Assembly (NCBI GenBank): GCA_018374635.1
Contig: JAHAEW010000005.1
Location: 6,092-70,091 of the forward strand
Direction of reading: 5' to 3'
DNA: 64,000 bases
Origin: Clostridiales bacterium
GTDB lineage: Bacteria > Bacillota > Clostridia > Oscillospirales > Oscillospiraceae
A model generated the notes under the pieces. The model was not told the DNA's origin and made no database searches. It worked only from the letters and a program-made list of their open reading frames with translations. Position numbers and translations under genes: made by a program. Positions 24,943 through 33,564 of this stretch are shown piece after piece. Positions within the stretch are counted from its first letter, which is position 1. Each line of letters opens with the position of its first letter.

Positions 24943-25773
24943 ATGAGCCGAGCCGACGAACTGTTTATCCAAAATTGCAAAGAGATTCTGGCCCACGGAG
25001 TCTGGGACACCGACCAGAATGTCCGGCCTCGCTGGGAGGACGGGACGCCAGCCCATACCATCAAAGCGTTCGGGATCGTCAACCGCTATGACCTGCGGGA
25101 GGAATTTCCCATCCAGACCATCCGAAAGATGGCCTTCCGCAATGCGCTGGACGAGCTGCTCTGGATCTGGCAAAAAAAAACCAACCGGATCCAGGAGCTG
25201 AACAGCCACATCTGGGACGCCTGGGCGGATGAAAACGGCTCGATCGGGAAGGCCTACGGCTATCAGCTGGGGGTGAAGCACCGCTATCCCGAGGGGGAGT
25301 TCGACCAGGTGGACCGGGTGCTCTACGACCTGAAGCACAATCCGGCCTCCCGGAGGATTCTGACCAGCCTCTACAACCACGCGGACCTGCATGAGATGCG
25401 CCTGTATCCCTGTGCCTGGTCCGTGACCTTCAATGTGAGCGGGCGCACCCTCAATGCCATTCTGAACCAGCGCAGCCAGGACATGCTCACCGCCAACGGC
25501 TGGAATGTGATGCAGTATGCCGCGCTGGTCCACATACTGGCCCAGGTGTCCGGCCTGGAGGCGGGGGAACTCATCCATGTGATCGCGGACGCCCACATCT
25601 ATGACCGGCACGTGCCCCTTGTGGAGGCGCTGGTGGAGCGAAAACCCTATGACGCCCCCACACTGTGGATCGACCCGGCGGTGGAGGATTTTTATGCCTT
25701 TACGCCCGAGAGCCTGCGGCTGGAGGGGTACCGGGCTCATCCGCTGGCTGGGAAGATCCCGGTGGCGGTATAA
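24943..25773 (+). CDS. thyA: Thymidylate synthase (divergent ThyA)
   Basis: 276 residues. It methylates dUMP to dTMP using methylenetetrahydrofolate. The nucleophilic Cys is in RLYPCAWS, the dUMP-phosphate region reads NQRSQDMLTANGWNV, and the His-x-Tyr pair is in DAHIYDRHV. In common ThyA the middle motif is QRSCDVFLGLPFN, so this enzyme belongs to a divergent branch but keeps Arg, Ser, Asp and Asn. ATG 24943 has GAGGAGG upstream. folA follows after 30 bases, which fits the need to recycle dihydrofolate. Confidence 0.9.
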   Translation: MSRADELFIQNCKEILAHGVWDTDQNVRPRWEDGTPAHTIKAFGIVNRYDLREEFPIQTIRKMAFRNALDELLWIWQKKTNRIQELNSHIWDAWADENGSIGKAYGYQLGVKHRYPEGEFDQVDRVLYDLKHNPASRRILTSLYNHADLHEMRLYPCAWSVTFNVSGRTLNAILNQRSQDMLTANGWNVMQYAALVHILAQVSGLEAGELIHVIADAHIYDRHVPLVEALVERKPYDAPTLWIDPAVEDFYAFTPESLRLEGYRAHPLAGKIPVAV

Positions 25774-25803
25774 CCAATCGAAAAGAAGAAAGCGGGGAGA
25801 GCG

Positions 25804-26280
25804 ATGTACGCCATTGCAGCAGTGGACGAAAACTGGGGGATCGGCCGGGACGGGGACCAGCTGGTCTACCTCTCGGAGGACCTCAAGCGCTTCAAGGCCC
25901 TGACGCTGGGCCACGCGGTGATCCTGGGCCGCAAGACCCTGGCCACCTTTCCGGGCGGGAGGCCCCTGCCCGGGCGGCGGAACCTGATCCTCTCCCGGAA
26001 CGAGGGATTTTGCTGTGAGGGAGCGGAGGTTTTTTCCAGCCTGGACGCCCTGTGCGCCACCGCGCCGGAGGATGCCTTTGTCATCGGCGGGGGTAGCGTG
26101 TACCGCGCCCTGCTGGAGAAATGCAGCGCCGTCTATGTGACGAAGATCCAGGCGGCCTTTCCCGCGGATACCTTTTTCCCAGATCTGGACCGCCTGCCCG
26201 AGTGGTATGCGGCGGAGGAGGGCGAAGCGCTGGAACAGGACGGCATCCGCTACCGCTATGTGACCTATCGGAGGCGATGA
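25804..26280 (+). CDS. folA: Dihydrofolate reductase
   Basis: 158 residues, normal length. Motifs: AIAAVDENWGIGRDG with the catalytic loop, YLSEDLKRFKALTLGH (Asp/Glu substrate acid), VILGRKTLATFPGGRPLPGR and VIGGGSVYRALL for NADPH. It regenerates tetrahydrofolate from the dihydrofolate produced by ThyA. Its stop codon overlaps the ribosome binding region of the following Nudix gene. Confidence 0.94.
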   Translation: MYAIAAVDENWGIGRDGDQLVYLSEDLKRFKALTLGHAVILGRKTLATFPGGRPLPGRRNLILSRNEGFCCEGAEVFSSLDALCATAPEDAFVIGGGSVYRALLEKCSAVYVTKIQAAFPADTFFPDLDRLPEWYAAEEGEALEQDGIRYRYVTYRRR

Positions 26281-26282
26281 GC

Positions 26283-26327
26283 ATGTATCTGGATGATATC
26301 CGCGCCTACCACCCGGAAAATGCCTAG
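26283..26327 (+). other. In-frame upstream part of the Nudix gene ended by an amber codon
   Basis: ATG 26283 has a textbook GGAGG 8 bases upstream (26270-26274), better than any later start. The frame reads MYLDDIRAYHPENA, then TAG (26325-26327), then EEADQRMMLEY, continuous with the Nudix frame. A CAG to TAG change (Gln to stop) would explain it. The fragment itself has no known function. Confidence 0.6.
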
Positions 26328-26345
26328 GAGGAGGCTGACCAGCGT

Positions 26346-26849
26346 ATGATGCTGGAGTATGCCGGGCTCTTTCCCGGGCGGCTTCTGACCCGGGAAAATG
26401 AGGTGGCGCATATTACGAGTTCCGGCTTTGTGGTCAACGCCGACGGTTCCAAAGTCCTGATGGCCCACCACAATATTTTCCGGGTCTGGGCCTGGACCGG
26501 CGGCCATGCCGACGGGGAGGAGGATCTGCTCTCCGTGGCCCTGCGGGAGGCCCGGGAGGAGACCGGCGTGACCCATGTGCTCCCCCTCTCCTCCGACATC
26601 ATGTCCCTGGATATCCTGCCGGTGTGGGGGCATATGAAGCGCGGCCGGTATGTGCCCGCCCACCAGCACCTCAATGTGACCTATCTGCTGGTGGCGGACG
26701 ATGGGGACGCCCTCACGGTCCGGGAGGGCGAAAATACCCGGGTGGGCTGGCTTCCGGCAAAAGACCTGCTCTCCTATACCAATGAGTGGCAGATGGACGG
26801 GGTGTATACCAAGCTCCTCCGGCGGGCGCAGGCCCTTCTGGCGCGGTAA
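26346..26849 (+). CDS. Nudix hydrolase (N-terminus interrupted by in-frame TAG, restart assumed)
   Basis: From ATG 26346 the protein has 167 residues and a perfect Nudix box GHADGEEDLLSVALREAREETGV (about 55-77), which binds the metal and pyrophosphate. The last part (SYTNEWQMDGVYTKLL) is typical of the clostridial dNTP/ADP-ribose-like Nudix group. The true start was probably ATG 26283; an in-frame TAG at 26325-26327 interrupts it. Restart at 26346 is possible: GGAGGAGG lies 11 bases upstream. The loss removes only the N-terminal helix, so the enzyme may still work. Alternatives are a pseudogene or a base error. Confidence 0.78.
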   Translation: MMLEYAGLFPGRLLTRENEVAHITSSGFVVNADGSKVLMAHHNIFRVWAWTGGHADGEEDLLSVALREAREETGVTHVLPLSSDIMSLDILPVWGHMKRGRYVPAHQHLNVTYLLVADDGDALTVREGENTRVGWLPAKDLLSYTNEWQMDGVYTKLLRRAQALLAR

Positions 26850-26912
26850 GGTGCAGGGAAAATGGATTGTCTTTTTCCACAAAATAGACTAGGAATAGAC
26901 CGGGCAGTAGTG

Positions 26913-26918
26913 TATAAT
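26913..26918 (+). promoter_or_regulatory. -10 element for pgi
   Basis: TATAAT 39 bases before the start codon; I see no good -35 at the proper distance. Confidence 0.4.
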
Positions 26919-26956
26919 ATGGACAGCTCCCATGTCTGCAAAGGAGGCAATCTGAT

Positions 26957-28291
26957 ATGATTCAACTTGATGTGTCCAACGCCGTCGGCTTTCTTCCGGA
27001 GGACTGGCTGACATCCCGCACTGAGCGGCTGGAGCAGGCCCGCGCCTGGCTGGAGGACGGCAGCGGCGCCGGCGGCTCGTTTACCGGATGGGTCCACCTG
27101 CCCCGGGATTACGATAAAGCGGAGTTTGCCCGCATCCGCCGCGCGGCGGAAAAGATCCGGTCCGACTCTCAGGCCCTGGTGGTGGTGGGGATCGGCGGTT
27201 CTTACTTAGGAGCCCGCGCGGTGATCGAGCTGCTCAAATCGCCCAATTACAACCTGAAGAAAAAGGACACGCCAGATATCTTCTTTGCGGGAAACGGACT
27301 GTCCGCCGACGCGCTGCTGGAGATCATCGACCTGGTCAAGGACCGGGATTTTTCCGTCAATGTGATCTCCAAGTCGGGCACTACCACCGAACCCGCCGTG
27401 GCCTTCCGGATCTTTAAGAATCTGCTGGAGGAGAAATACGGGAGGGAAGAGGCCCGCCGGCGCATCTATGCGACCACGGATGCTCATAAGGGGGCGCTCA
27501 AGGGGCTGGCCGATGCGGAGGGATATGAGACCTTTGTGGTGCCCGACGCAGTGGGAGGACGCTACTCGGTCCTCACCGCCGTGGGCCTTCTGCCCATCGC
27601 GGCGGCCGGGATCGGTCCGGACAAGCTGATGGAGGGCGCGGCCCGGGCGATGGAGGCCCTCTCCGCACCGGGGATGGACAACCCGGCCTGGCAGTATGCG
27701 GCGGCCCGCCATGCCCTGTACACCCTGGGCAAGCGTGCCGAGATCCTGGTGGGATACGAACCCGCCTTCCGCTTTTTCGCCGAGTGGTGGAAGCAGCTCT
27801 ACGGCGAGAGCGAGGGGAAGGACGGCAAGGGACTCCTCCCCGCCAGTGTGGAGTTTACGGCCGACCTCCACTCCATGGGACAGTATATCCAGCAGGGAGA
27901 GCGGCTGATGTTTGAGAGCGTGGTCCGCTTTGCCGAGTCGCTGGGGAACGTTGTGATCCCCCATGACCCGGACAATGTGGACGGCCTGAACTTCCTGGCG
28001 GGCAAGCCGCTGTCCTTTGTGGCGGAGCAGGCCATGCGGGGGACCCTCCTGGCCCACGCAGACGGAGGCGTGCCCAATCTGGTCATCCGGGCCGCCCGCC
28101 GGGACGAGCGTACGGTGGGGGAACTGATCTATTTCTTTGAGTATGCCTGCGGCCTGTCCGGCTATCTGCTGGGGGTCAATCCCTTCGACCAGCCGGGCGT
28201 GGAGGCCTATAAGAAGAATATGTACGCCCTCCTGGGCAAACCGGGCTATGAGGCCCACAAGGCGGAGCTGGAGGCACGGCTCGGCCATTAA
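26957..28291 (+). CDS. pgi: Glucose-6-phosphate isomerase
   Basis: 444 residues, the short bacterial form. It interconverts glucose 6-phosphate and fructose 6-phosphate. Visible motifs: [17 protein letters not shown] (sugar-phosphate site), [12 protein letters not shown], the catalytic Glu in [20 protein letters not shown] and the C-terminal [22 protein letters not shown] precedes the ATG. It appears to be a single-gene unit. Confidence 0.95.
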   Translation: MIQLDVSNAVGFLPEDWLTSRTERLEQARAWLEDGSGAGGSFTGWVHLPRDYDKAEFARIRRAAEKIRSDSQALVVVGIGGSYLGARAVIELLKSPNYNLKKKDTPDIFFAGNGLSADALLEIIDLVKDRDFSVNVISKSGTTTEPAVAFRIFKNLLEEKYGREEARRRIYATTDAHKGALKGLADAEGYETFVVPDAVGGRYSVLTAVGLLPIAAAGIGPDKLMEGAARAMEALSAPGMDNPAWQYAAARHALYTLGKRAEILVGYEPAFRFFAEWWKQLYGESEGKDGKGLLPASVEFTADLHSMGQYIQQGERLMFESVVRFAESLGNVVIPHDPDNVDGLNFLAGKPLSFVAEQAMRGTLLAHADGGVPNLVIRAARRDERTVGELIYFFEYACGLSGYLLGVNPFDQPGVEAYKKNMYALLGKPGYEAHKAELEARLGH

Positions 28292-28386
28292 GGGCGTCCT
28301 TAGACCGGAAAGAGACCGCTGTGGTAATAAGTACTCAAAGCAGGCGGGACCTCTCGTTGAATTTTAAGCAAAGTTCTGTAAATCGG

Positions 28387-28415
28387 TTGCAATCTAAGCT
28401 TTGATATGGTAACAT
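28387..28415 (+). promoter_or_regulatory. Promoter candidate for the P-loop protein gene
   Basis: -35 TTGCAA (28387-28392), 17 bases, -10 TAACAT (28410-28415). Confidence 0.4.
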
Positions 28416-28463
28416 GATACAAAGACCGGGGGAGTCCCGGTGGACAAATAAGGAGTGATAATT

Positions 28464-28877
28464 ATGGTGAGAGTGATCATGGGTGTCAAGGGCACCGGTA
28501 AGACCAAGCAGATGATCGACCTCATTAATTCTGCCGTTCACAGCGAGCACGGCAATGTGGTATGCATTGAGCGCGGCGGTAAACTGACATATGACATCCA
28601 TTCCAAGATTCGTCTGGTGGAGTCCAGCAATTATGACATGGGCACCTTCGAGTTCATGAAGGGCTTCATCAGCGGTCTGTATGCCGGCAACTATGATATT
28701 ACCCACGTGTTCATCGACAGCCTGACGAAGATCGTCAATGCCGATGTCACCGACCATACGCTGGAGGAGTTCCTGGATTGGCTCAACGCCTTCTCCGAAA
28801 AGAACAATATCAAATTTACCGTGACCATCAGCGCTGACCGCGAGCTGGCCAGCGAGGGCGTACAGAAATATTTCTGA
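28464..28877 (+). CDS. Small P-loop ATP-binding protein of unknown function
   Basis: 137 residues. A Walker A-like GVKGTGKTKQ lies at about 7-16 and a hydrophobic HVFIDSL (Walker B-like, Asp) at about 82-88. The size and lack of other motifs distinguish it from kinases and ABC proteins. Similar short proteins occur widely in Clostridia without an assigned role. ATG 28464 with AAGGAG 8 bases upstream is better than GTG 28455. It has its own promoter and terminator, so it is expressed alone. Confidence 0.75.
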   Translation: MVRVIMGVKGTGKTKQMIDLINSAVHSEHGNVVCIERGGKLTYDIHSKIRLVESSNYDMGTFEFMKGFISGLYAGNYDITHVFIDSLTKIVNADVTDHTLEEFLDWLNAFSEKNNIKFTVTISADRELASEGVQKYF

Positions 28878-28891
28878 TCTGGTAGATATGG

Positions 28892-28925
28892 ACGGCGGGA
28901 CCGCGTTTGCGGCCCCGCCGTTTTG
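28892..28925 (+). terminator. Terminator after the P-loop gene
   Basis: 13-bp stem with one mismatch, arms 28892-28904 and 28909-28921, loop GTTT, followed by TTTT. Confidence 0.85.
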
Positions 28926-29054
28926 CATATCTGAGGGGAAGGATAAAAAATTTTTTCAGAGTGTGCGATAAAAAGAGGGAGCTGTGCGTTATATGGGTGA
29001 AGAGACCCAAAGAGATTCACATGCAAGATTGAATTTAGAAGGGAAGAATCAGTT

Positions 29055-29795
29055 ATGATGAAGCAGAATCGCTGGAAGAAAAGTATCGCCGCTCTGACGA
29101 TGGCAGGTGTTTTGGCTCTGGGCATGGCGGCGGGGGCCGCGGTGGCCCGGCAGAAAATCACGGCGGAGCTCCGGCCCGACATCACGGTCAAGGTCAACGG
29201 AACGGTGCAGGATCTGGATAAGGACGCCATCAGCTACAATGGCAGCACCTATCTGCCGGTGCGCGCCATTGGCGAGGCGGTCGGCATGGATGTAAACTGG
29301 GACGGTGAGACCCAGACCGTTTCTCTGGAAGGAGCCGGCAGCGGGGATGATGTGGACGGCTACATCAGCCTGGCCGATGCCAAGACCATCGCGCTGAAGG
29401 ACGCGGGGCTGAGCGCCGGCCAGGTCACCTTCACCCAGACCCGGGGAGATTGGGATGACGGGCGGAAGGTCTATGACATCGAATTTGTATCCGGCAGCAC
29501 CAAGTACGAGTATGAGATCGCCGCGGCCACCGGTACGGTCCTCAAGCGGGAGCAGGAGAGCTGGAGCGGCGGAAGCAGCGGAAGCACCGCCATCGGCGTG
29601 GAGAAGGCCAAGACCATCGCGCTGAAGGACGCGGGACTGAGCGCCGGTCAGGTCACCTTCACCAAGGCGCAGACCGGCTGGGATGACGGCCGGATGGAGT
29701 ATGATGTGGAGTTCCGCAGCGGCGGGATCGAGTATGAGTACGAGATCGACGCCTATTCCGGCGCGATCCTGAGCCGGGATGTGGACCGGGATTGA
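29055..29795 (+). CDS. Exported protein with copper-amine-oxidase-N-like domain and two PepSY-like repeats
   Basis: 246 residues. A signal peptide (about 1-32) is followed by a copper amine oxidase N-terminal-like/stalk domain (ITVKVNGTVQDL... YNGSTYLPVRAIGEAVGMDVNWD, about 42-90), then two PepSY-like modules (about 100-175 and 182-246). The modules start with the same sequence, AKTIALKDAGLSAGQVTFT, and the two DNA copies are nearly identical. Such proteins are surface-exposed and may bind or inhibit peptidases or metals; no enzyme function is implied. The ECF sigma/anti-sigma pair lies next and its anti-sigma carries the same kind of repeat. Confidence 0.8.
   Translation: MMKQNRWKKSIAALTMAGVLALGMAAGAAVARQKITAELRPDITVKVNGTVQDLDKDAISYNGSTYLPVRAIGEAVGMDVNWDGETQTVSLEGAGSGDDVDGYISLADAKTIALKDAGLSAGQVTFTQTRGDWDDGRKVYDIEFVSGSTKYEYEIAAATGTVLKREQESWSGGSSGSTAIGVEKAKTIALKDAGLSAGQVTFTKAQTGWDDGRMEYDVEFRSGGIEYEYEIDAYSGAILSRDVDRD
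29379..29663 (+). repeat. Near-identical 57-bp intragenic repeat (29379-29435 and 29607-29663)
   Basis: The two copies encode the start of each PepSY-like module in the same frame and differ at only two bases that I can see, both silent. This is far closer than the rest of the modules, so it reflects a recent duplication or gene conversion. Confidence 0.85.
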
Positions 29796-29851
29796 ATCCG
29801 GGTGGAAATGATCGGGAAACTCTGCTATACTGAGCCCATAAGCTGTAACGG

Positions 29852-29879
29852 GGGGATGGCCGGCGGCCATCCCCTTTTT
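29852..29879 (+). terminator. Terminator before the ECF sigma gene
   Basis: 10-bp stem GGGGATGGCC (29852-29861) and GGCCATCCCC (29865-29874), loop GGC, then TTTTT. Confidence 0.88.
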
Positions 29880-29903
29880 GTTGGGGCAAAGGGGGAATGA
29901 AGC

Positions 29904-30479
29904 GTGTTTCTGATGATGGAGGGCGCGTGGGAAGCGGGGCGCCGGTTGGCCGCTGCCGACTGTGAGGCTCTGCTCAGTCGGATCGGACAGGGAGATGCGG
30001 AGGCCTTTGAGCACTTTTACCGGGCCACAGACCGGGCGATCTATGCGTATGCGCTCTCTCTGACCCGAAACCACCATGATGCACAGGACGTCATGATGGA
30101 GGCCTACCTCAAGGTGCGCTCGGCGGCCCATCTCTACCAGCCGGGCGGAAAACCCATGGCCTGGGTCTTTACCATTGTAAAAAATCTGGTGCGGGATCAG
30201 CAGCGGCGTGCCGGCCGGGAAGAGTTGATGGGGGACTGTCCCGAAGGGGAACTGGCCATCCCGGAGAGCGACCGGAGCCATGAGGCCATGGTCCTGCGTG
30301 AGGCCATGCATGTGCTGAGCGCGGAGGAACGGGAGATCGTGCTCCTCCACGCCGTATCCGGACTCAAGCACCGGGAGATCGCCGGAATGCTGGAGCGGCC
30401 CCTTTCCACGGTCCTGTCCAGGTATCACCGGGCGCTGGGAAAGCTGCGCGCCGCGCTGCTGGAATGCGAGGAGGTGTGA
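29904..30479 (+). CDS. RNA polymerase sigma factor, ECF-type
   Basis: 191 residues. Region 2 (AFEHFYRATDRAIYAYALSLTRNHHDAQDVMMEAYLKV, about 33-70) and region 4 (LSAEEREIVLLHAVSGLKHREIAGMLERPLSTVLSRYHRAL, about 138-180) are clear, with no region 3, so it is an ECF factor. GTG 29904 with GGGGG 8 bases upstream is chosen; ATG 29913 is an alternative. The next gene, two bases after the stop, encodes a membrane protein of the RsgI-like anti-sigma type, so the pair probably forms a signalling unit. Confidence 0.9.
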   Translation: MFLMMEGAWEAGRRLAAADCEALLSRIGQGDAEAFEHFYRATDRAIYAYALSLTRNHHDAQDVMMEAYLKVRSAAHLYQPGGKPMAWVFTIVKNLVRDQQRRAGREELMGDCPEGELAIPESDRSHEAMVLREAMHVLSAEEREIVLLHAVSGLKHREIAGMLERPLSTVLSRYHRALGKLRAALLECEEV

Positions 30480-30481
30480 CG

Positions 30482-31573
30482 ATGAGAAGAGAATGGAATG
30501 ACCGCGAGGTAGAACAGCTGCTGCGCCGGGCCGTGGAGCGAAGCGTCCCCGATGTGTTTGAGCAGGTCTCTTCTGAGGAGGTCCCCCCTCTGTTGAATGT
30601 GGACCATATCGTCCCCCCGCCGGTGCGCCGCCGCAGGCGGTGGCCCCTTTTTGCGGCGGCCTGTCTGCTGCTGTTCCTTGCAGGGGCAGGTTATCTGTGG
30701 ATGAGTACGGCCGCCGTCATCTCGATTGGGGAAGCGCCGGAGATCGAGATGGCGGTCAACCGGTTCCAGCGGGTCCTCCGGGTGGATGGGACGGCAGATG
30801 ACGCGGTCCTGGGCCAGCTGAGCCTGGAGGGGGCTGAGGTGGACGACGCGCTGGAGACGGTGTTCACAGCGCTGGCCCGACAGGGGCTGTTGACGCAAGG
30901 CGTGGAGACGCCGGTATCGGTAGACGGCGGAAGCCGGCGCTGCAACCAGGAACTGCTGGATCTGGCCCGGGAGGAGCTCTATGAGGCGTGGGAGGAGTAT
31001 GGCGGAACGCAGCCGCCCGCTCCGGAGGGGGAAGATATGGGATCGGTTCTGCCCTCTCCCGCTCCGCAGCCATCCTCCCCGGGGACGACTGTAACGGCGG
31101 CGCCCAGTTCCTCTCCGGCGGCCTTTGACATGGCCCAGGCCCGGGCTGCGGCGCTGGCCTATGTGGGACTGAACGAAGCGGACGTGGTCATAGAAAAGGA
31201 ACAGCAGGACTGGGAAGATGGGCAAATATACTACGAGCTGGAGTTTCACAGCGCCGATACCGCATATGAGTGTGTGGTGAACGCGGCCGGTCAGGTGGTC
31301 CAGTGTGAGCAGGAACGGCTGTATGGCGGGGGTGGTGCCATGGAAGGAGACGGACAGGGCGGCGCCATCAACGCCCGACAGGCGGCGGAAGCGGCGATGG
31401 CCCATGCGGGCGTCAGCGCAGCGCAGGTCGCGGACTGGAGCAGCGAGCGGGAGGAGGACAACGGCGCGGCCTGCTATGAGGTGGAATTTCAGTGTGGTGG
31501 TGTAGAGTATAAATATCACATTGACGCGCAGAGCGGAGCGGTGCTGTCCTATGAACAGGAGCAGGAGAGCTGA
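30482..31573 (+). CDS. RsgI-like membrane anti-sigma factor with extracellular PepSY-like repeats
   Basis: 363 residues. Cytoplasmic N-terminal part (1-50), a cluster of five arginines, one membrane helix (about 57-75), then an extracellular domain resembling the RsgI middle domain (EAPEIEMAVNRFQRVLRVDGTA... LEGAEVDDALETVFTALARQGLL). A Pro/Ser linker (about 180-215) and two PepSY-like modules (about 218-285 and 295-360) follow, with the same YEVEF...YKYHIDAQSGAVL pattern as the neighbour at 29055. GGAGG precedes the ATG. Inferred role: holds the ECF factor at the membrane until an extracellular signal is met. Confidence 0.78.
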   Translation: MRREWNDREVEQLLRRAVERSVPDVFEQVSSEEVPPLLNVDHIVPPPVRRRRRWPLFAAACLLLFLAGAGYLWMSTAAVISIGEAPEIEMAVNRFQRVLRVDGTADDAVLGQLSLEGAEVDDALETVFTALARQGLLTQGVETPVSVDGGSRRCNQELLDLAREELYEAWEEYGGTQPPAPEGEDMGSVLPSPAPQPSSPGTTVTAAPSSSPAAFDMAQARAAALAYVGLNEADVVIEKEQQDWEDGQIYYELEFHSADTAYECVVNAAGQVVQCEQERLYGGGGAMEGDGQGGAINARQAAEAAMAHAGVSAAQVADWSSEREEDNGAACYEVEFQCGGVEYKYHIDAQSGAVLSYEQEQES

Positions 31574-31591
31574 CCGCCCGTTTGAACAGGA

Positions 31592-31631
31592 ACGGAGGCC
31601 CCCGGCACGATTATGTGCCGGGGGCCTCCGT
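31592..31631. terminator. Bidirectional terminator between anti-sigma and SLH genes
   Basis: Perfect 17-bp stem, arms 31592-31608 and 31615-31631 (core GGCCCCCGGCAC / GTGCCGGGGGCC), loop GATTAT. A T-rich stretch TCTGGTTTT follows. Confidence 0.88.
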
Positions 31632-31649
31632 CTGGTTTTGGAGAGGGGG

Positions 31650-33527
31650 TCATTTCGCCTTGGCCAGGATCACACGGATCTGGCCGCCTTCAACGGCCGG
31701 TTTGTCATAGTAGCCGGTGAGGATGTAGTCTCCGCCATTTACACGGGAGAGGCTGGAATAGTAATAGCTGTCGTTGCGGATCTCATAGACAGCCACCTGC
31801 TCGGATACCGGGTATTTCTGGTTGGAGGAGGAGATGGCGGTGGTCGAGGAGACCGAGTCCAGCGCGACCTCGCTCAGATTCCGGATGCGGTCAGGGTCTT
31901 TGGTGGAGCCGATGACCTGACAGGCTCCCTTGTGTACGCCGTAGACCGTGTTGGTGCTGACAATGGGGATGGCGGTTCCGGCCACGTCCAGGGTGTAGTT
32001 GCCCATCAGGGTCATGCCGGAGTTGATCTCCTTGGCGGAGGTGAGCACGCCGTATGTATGCATGTCTCCGGTCACTTCCTCCAGAATGAGCCGGTCGATC
32101 TCCCCCTGCTCATTGGTGGAGTAGAAGCGCACCGCATCGTCCTTGAGTGTCACGCCGCTCAGACGGTTGGGATAGACGCGGATAGCGGCGGTATCTCCAT
32201 AGGTGTCCAGGATCTCCACATCATCGGCCAGGGCATAGCGTCCCAGTTTGGTGGCGTCGGAATTGAAGGAGCCGGAGAGGCTGGCGTTGGAGAGGCGCTT
32301 GACCTGGATGGAGTCCCCGCTTCCGGTGACCCGGACCAGATCGCCCTCACTCAGGTATTTGTCCTGGGTGGGATAGGTGGCGGTGGAACCGGAGGTGGTG
32401 ACCAGTGTGACAGAGTAGCTGGTATAGGAGTCGCCGTTTTCGTCCGTGTAGGAGCTGTTCTGTACGGCGGTAACCATGCCGACCACATCCGAATGCTCTC
32501 CGGAAACGCCGGACGGACGGATGGCGGCAACGCCGCCGCCTCGGCCCAGGAGCAGGGTGACGGCGTCGCCAGTGCGGAACTGGCCCAGATCGCTGACGGA
32601 GTAGACCGCGTCGCTGCTCTCAAGGGCATACTCCGTTCCGGCCACCGTGACGGAGGTGGGGCGGGAAGCGGAGGGAGAGATGCGCTCCAGCGTGCCGGTC
32701 ACCTTCTTGCTATACGCCCAGAGCTGGTGCATGGAGTCAGACCAGTAGACCACATCCAGCGGCTGGACGGCCTGGGAGGAGGCGGGCTTTCCATCCCGGT
32801 ATACGGCGATGGAGGAGAGGGCGAAGGGAAGCTTGGAGGTCCAGCTGCCCTCCGCCACTACGGGACCTTCCATGGCCGAGTTGACCAGGGCGACCCGGTC
32901 CAGCGTGCCGCTCTGGTCCACCAGGTTGAGGCCGGGCTCCAGCGTGTTGAGATAATAGGTCCCCTGCTTGGTCTTGGCGGTCATCAGATTGTAGAAGAGA
33001 TAGAGCGCGTCCTCCCGGGTCAGGGGGCTGTCCTGGGTGGCGGAAACCCCCTCATCCAGGCCCAGGTTGTGATAGGCGGACATCTGACCGGCAGGATAGG
33101 CGCCGGTAAAGTCCTCGCTGGTATAACCCAGCAGGGGCAGGACCATGGTCACCCCCTCGGCCAGAGTGATGTTGGCCGAGGGGTGGAAGGTGCCGTCCAG
33201 ATATCCCGAGACATATCCGGCCGACGCGGCGGCCTGCACATAGGGGGCGGCCCAGTGGGTCCGGGGCACATCCGGATAGGGAGAGACGCTGGCGGCCTCT
33301 CCGGCGCTGTCCCGGTAGGGGGAGGCGGCGATCACCATTTTGGTGAACTCCGCCCGGGTGACCGTGGCGCCCAGATTCAGATCTCCGTTCTGGTCCCCCA
33401 CCATGATGTCCAGGGCGGAGAGGACCTGGCCGGCCTCTTCCTGCGAGGGGACGGCGGCCAGGGAGGCGGGCATCAGACCCGCCACAAGCGCGGCGGACAC
33501 AAGTCCGGCGAGAAGCGGTTTTTTCAT
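31650..33527 (-). CDS. Secreted S-layer-homology (SLH) domain protein
   Basis: 625 residues. Signal peptide (about 1-25), then three SLH-like modules (about 28-190; e.g. TRAEFTKMVIAAS, PDVPRTHWAAPYVQAAASAGYVSGYLDGTFHP, LTREDALYLFYNLM), then about 430 residues of repeated beta-type segments without a recognised enzyme domain. SLH domains attach proteins to pyruvylated wall polymers. ATG 33527 follows AAGGAG. It lies 37 bases after the ABC permease gene, on the same strand, so it may be the last gene of the efflux operon. Confidence 0.82.
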   Translation of the reverse strand: MKKPLLAGLVSAALVAGLMPASLAAVPSQEEAGQVLSALDIMVGDQNGDLNLGATVTRAEFTKMVIAASPYRDSAGEAASVSPYPDVPRTHWAAPYVQAAASAGYVSGYLDGTFHPSANITLAEGVTMVLPLLGYTSEDFTGAYPAGQMSAYHNLGLDEGVSATQDSPLTREDALYLFYNLMTAKTKQGTYYLNTLEPGLNLVDQSGTLDRVALVNSAMEGPVVAEGSWTSKLPFALSSIAVYRDGKPASSQAVQPLDVVYWSDSMHQLWAYSKKVTGTLERISPSASRPTSVTVAGTEYALESSDAVYSVSDLGQFRTGDAVTLLLGRGGGVAAIRPSGVSGEHSDVVGMVTAVQNSSYTDENGDSYTSYSVTLVTTSGSTATYPTQDKYLSEGDLVRVTGSGDSIQVKRLSNASLSGSFNSDATKLGRYALADDVEILDTYGDTAAIRVYPNRLSGVTLKDDAVRFYSTNEQGEIDRLILEEVTGDMHTYGVLTSAKEINSGMTLMGNYTLDVAGTAIPIVSTNTVYGVHKGACQVIGSTKDPDRIRNLSEVALDSVSSTTAISSSNQKYPVSEQVAVYEIRNDSYYYSSLSRVNGGDYILTGYYDKPAVEGGQIRVILAKAK

Positions 33528-33564
33528 GTAAAGACTCCTTTTTCTCAGACGGGACGGTATGGCG

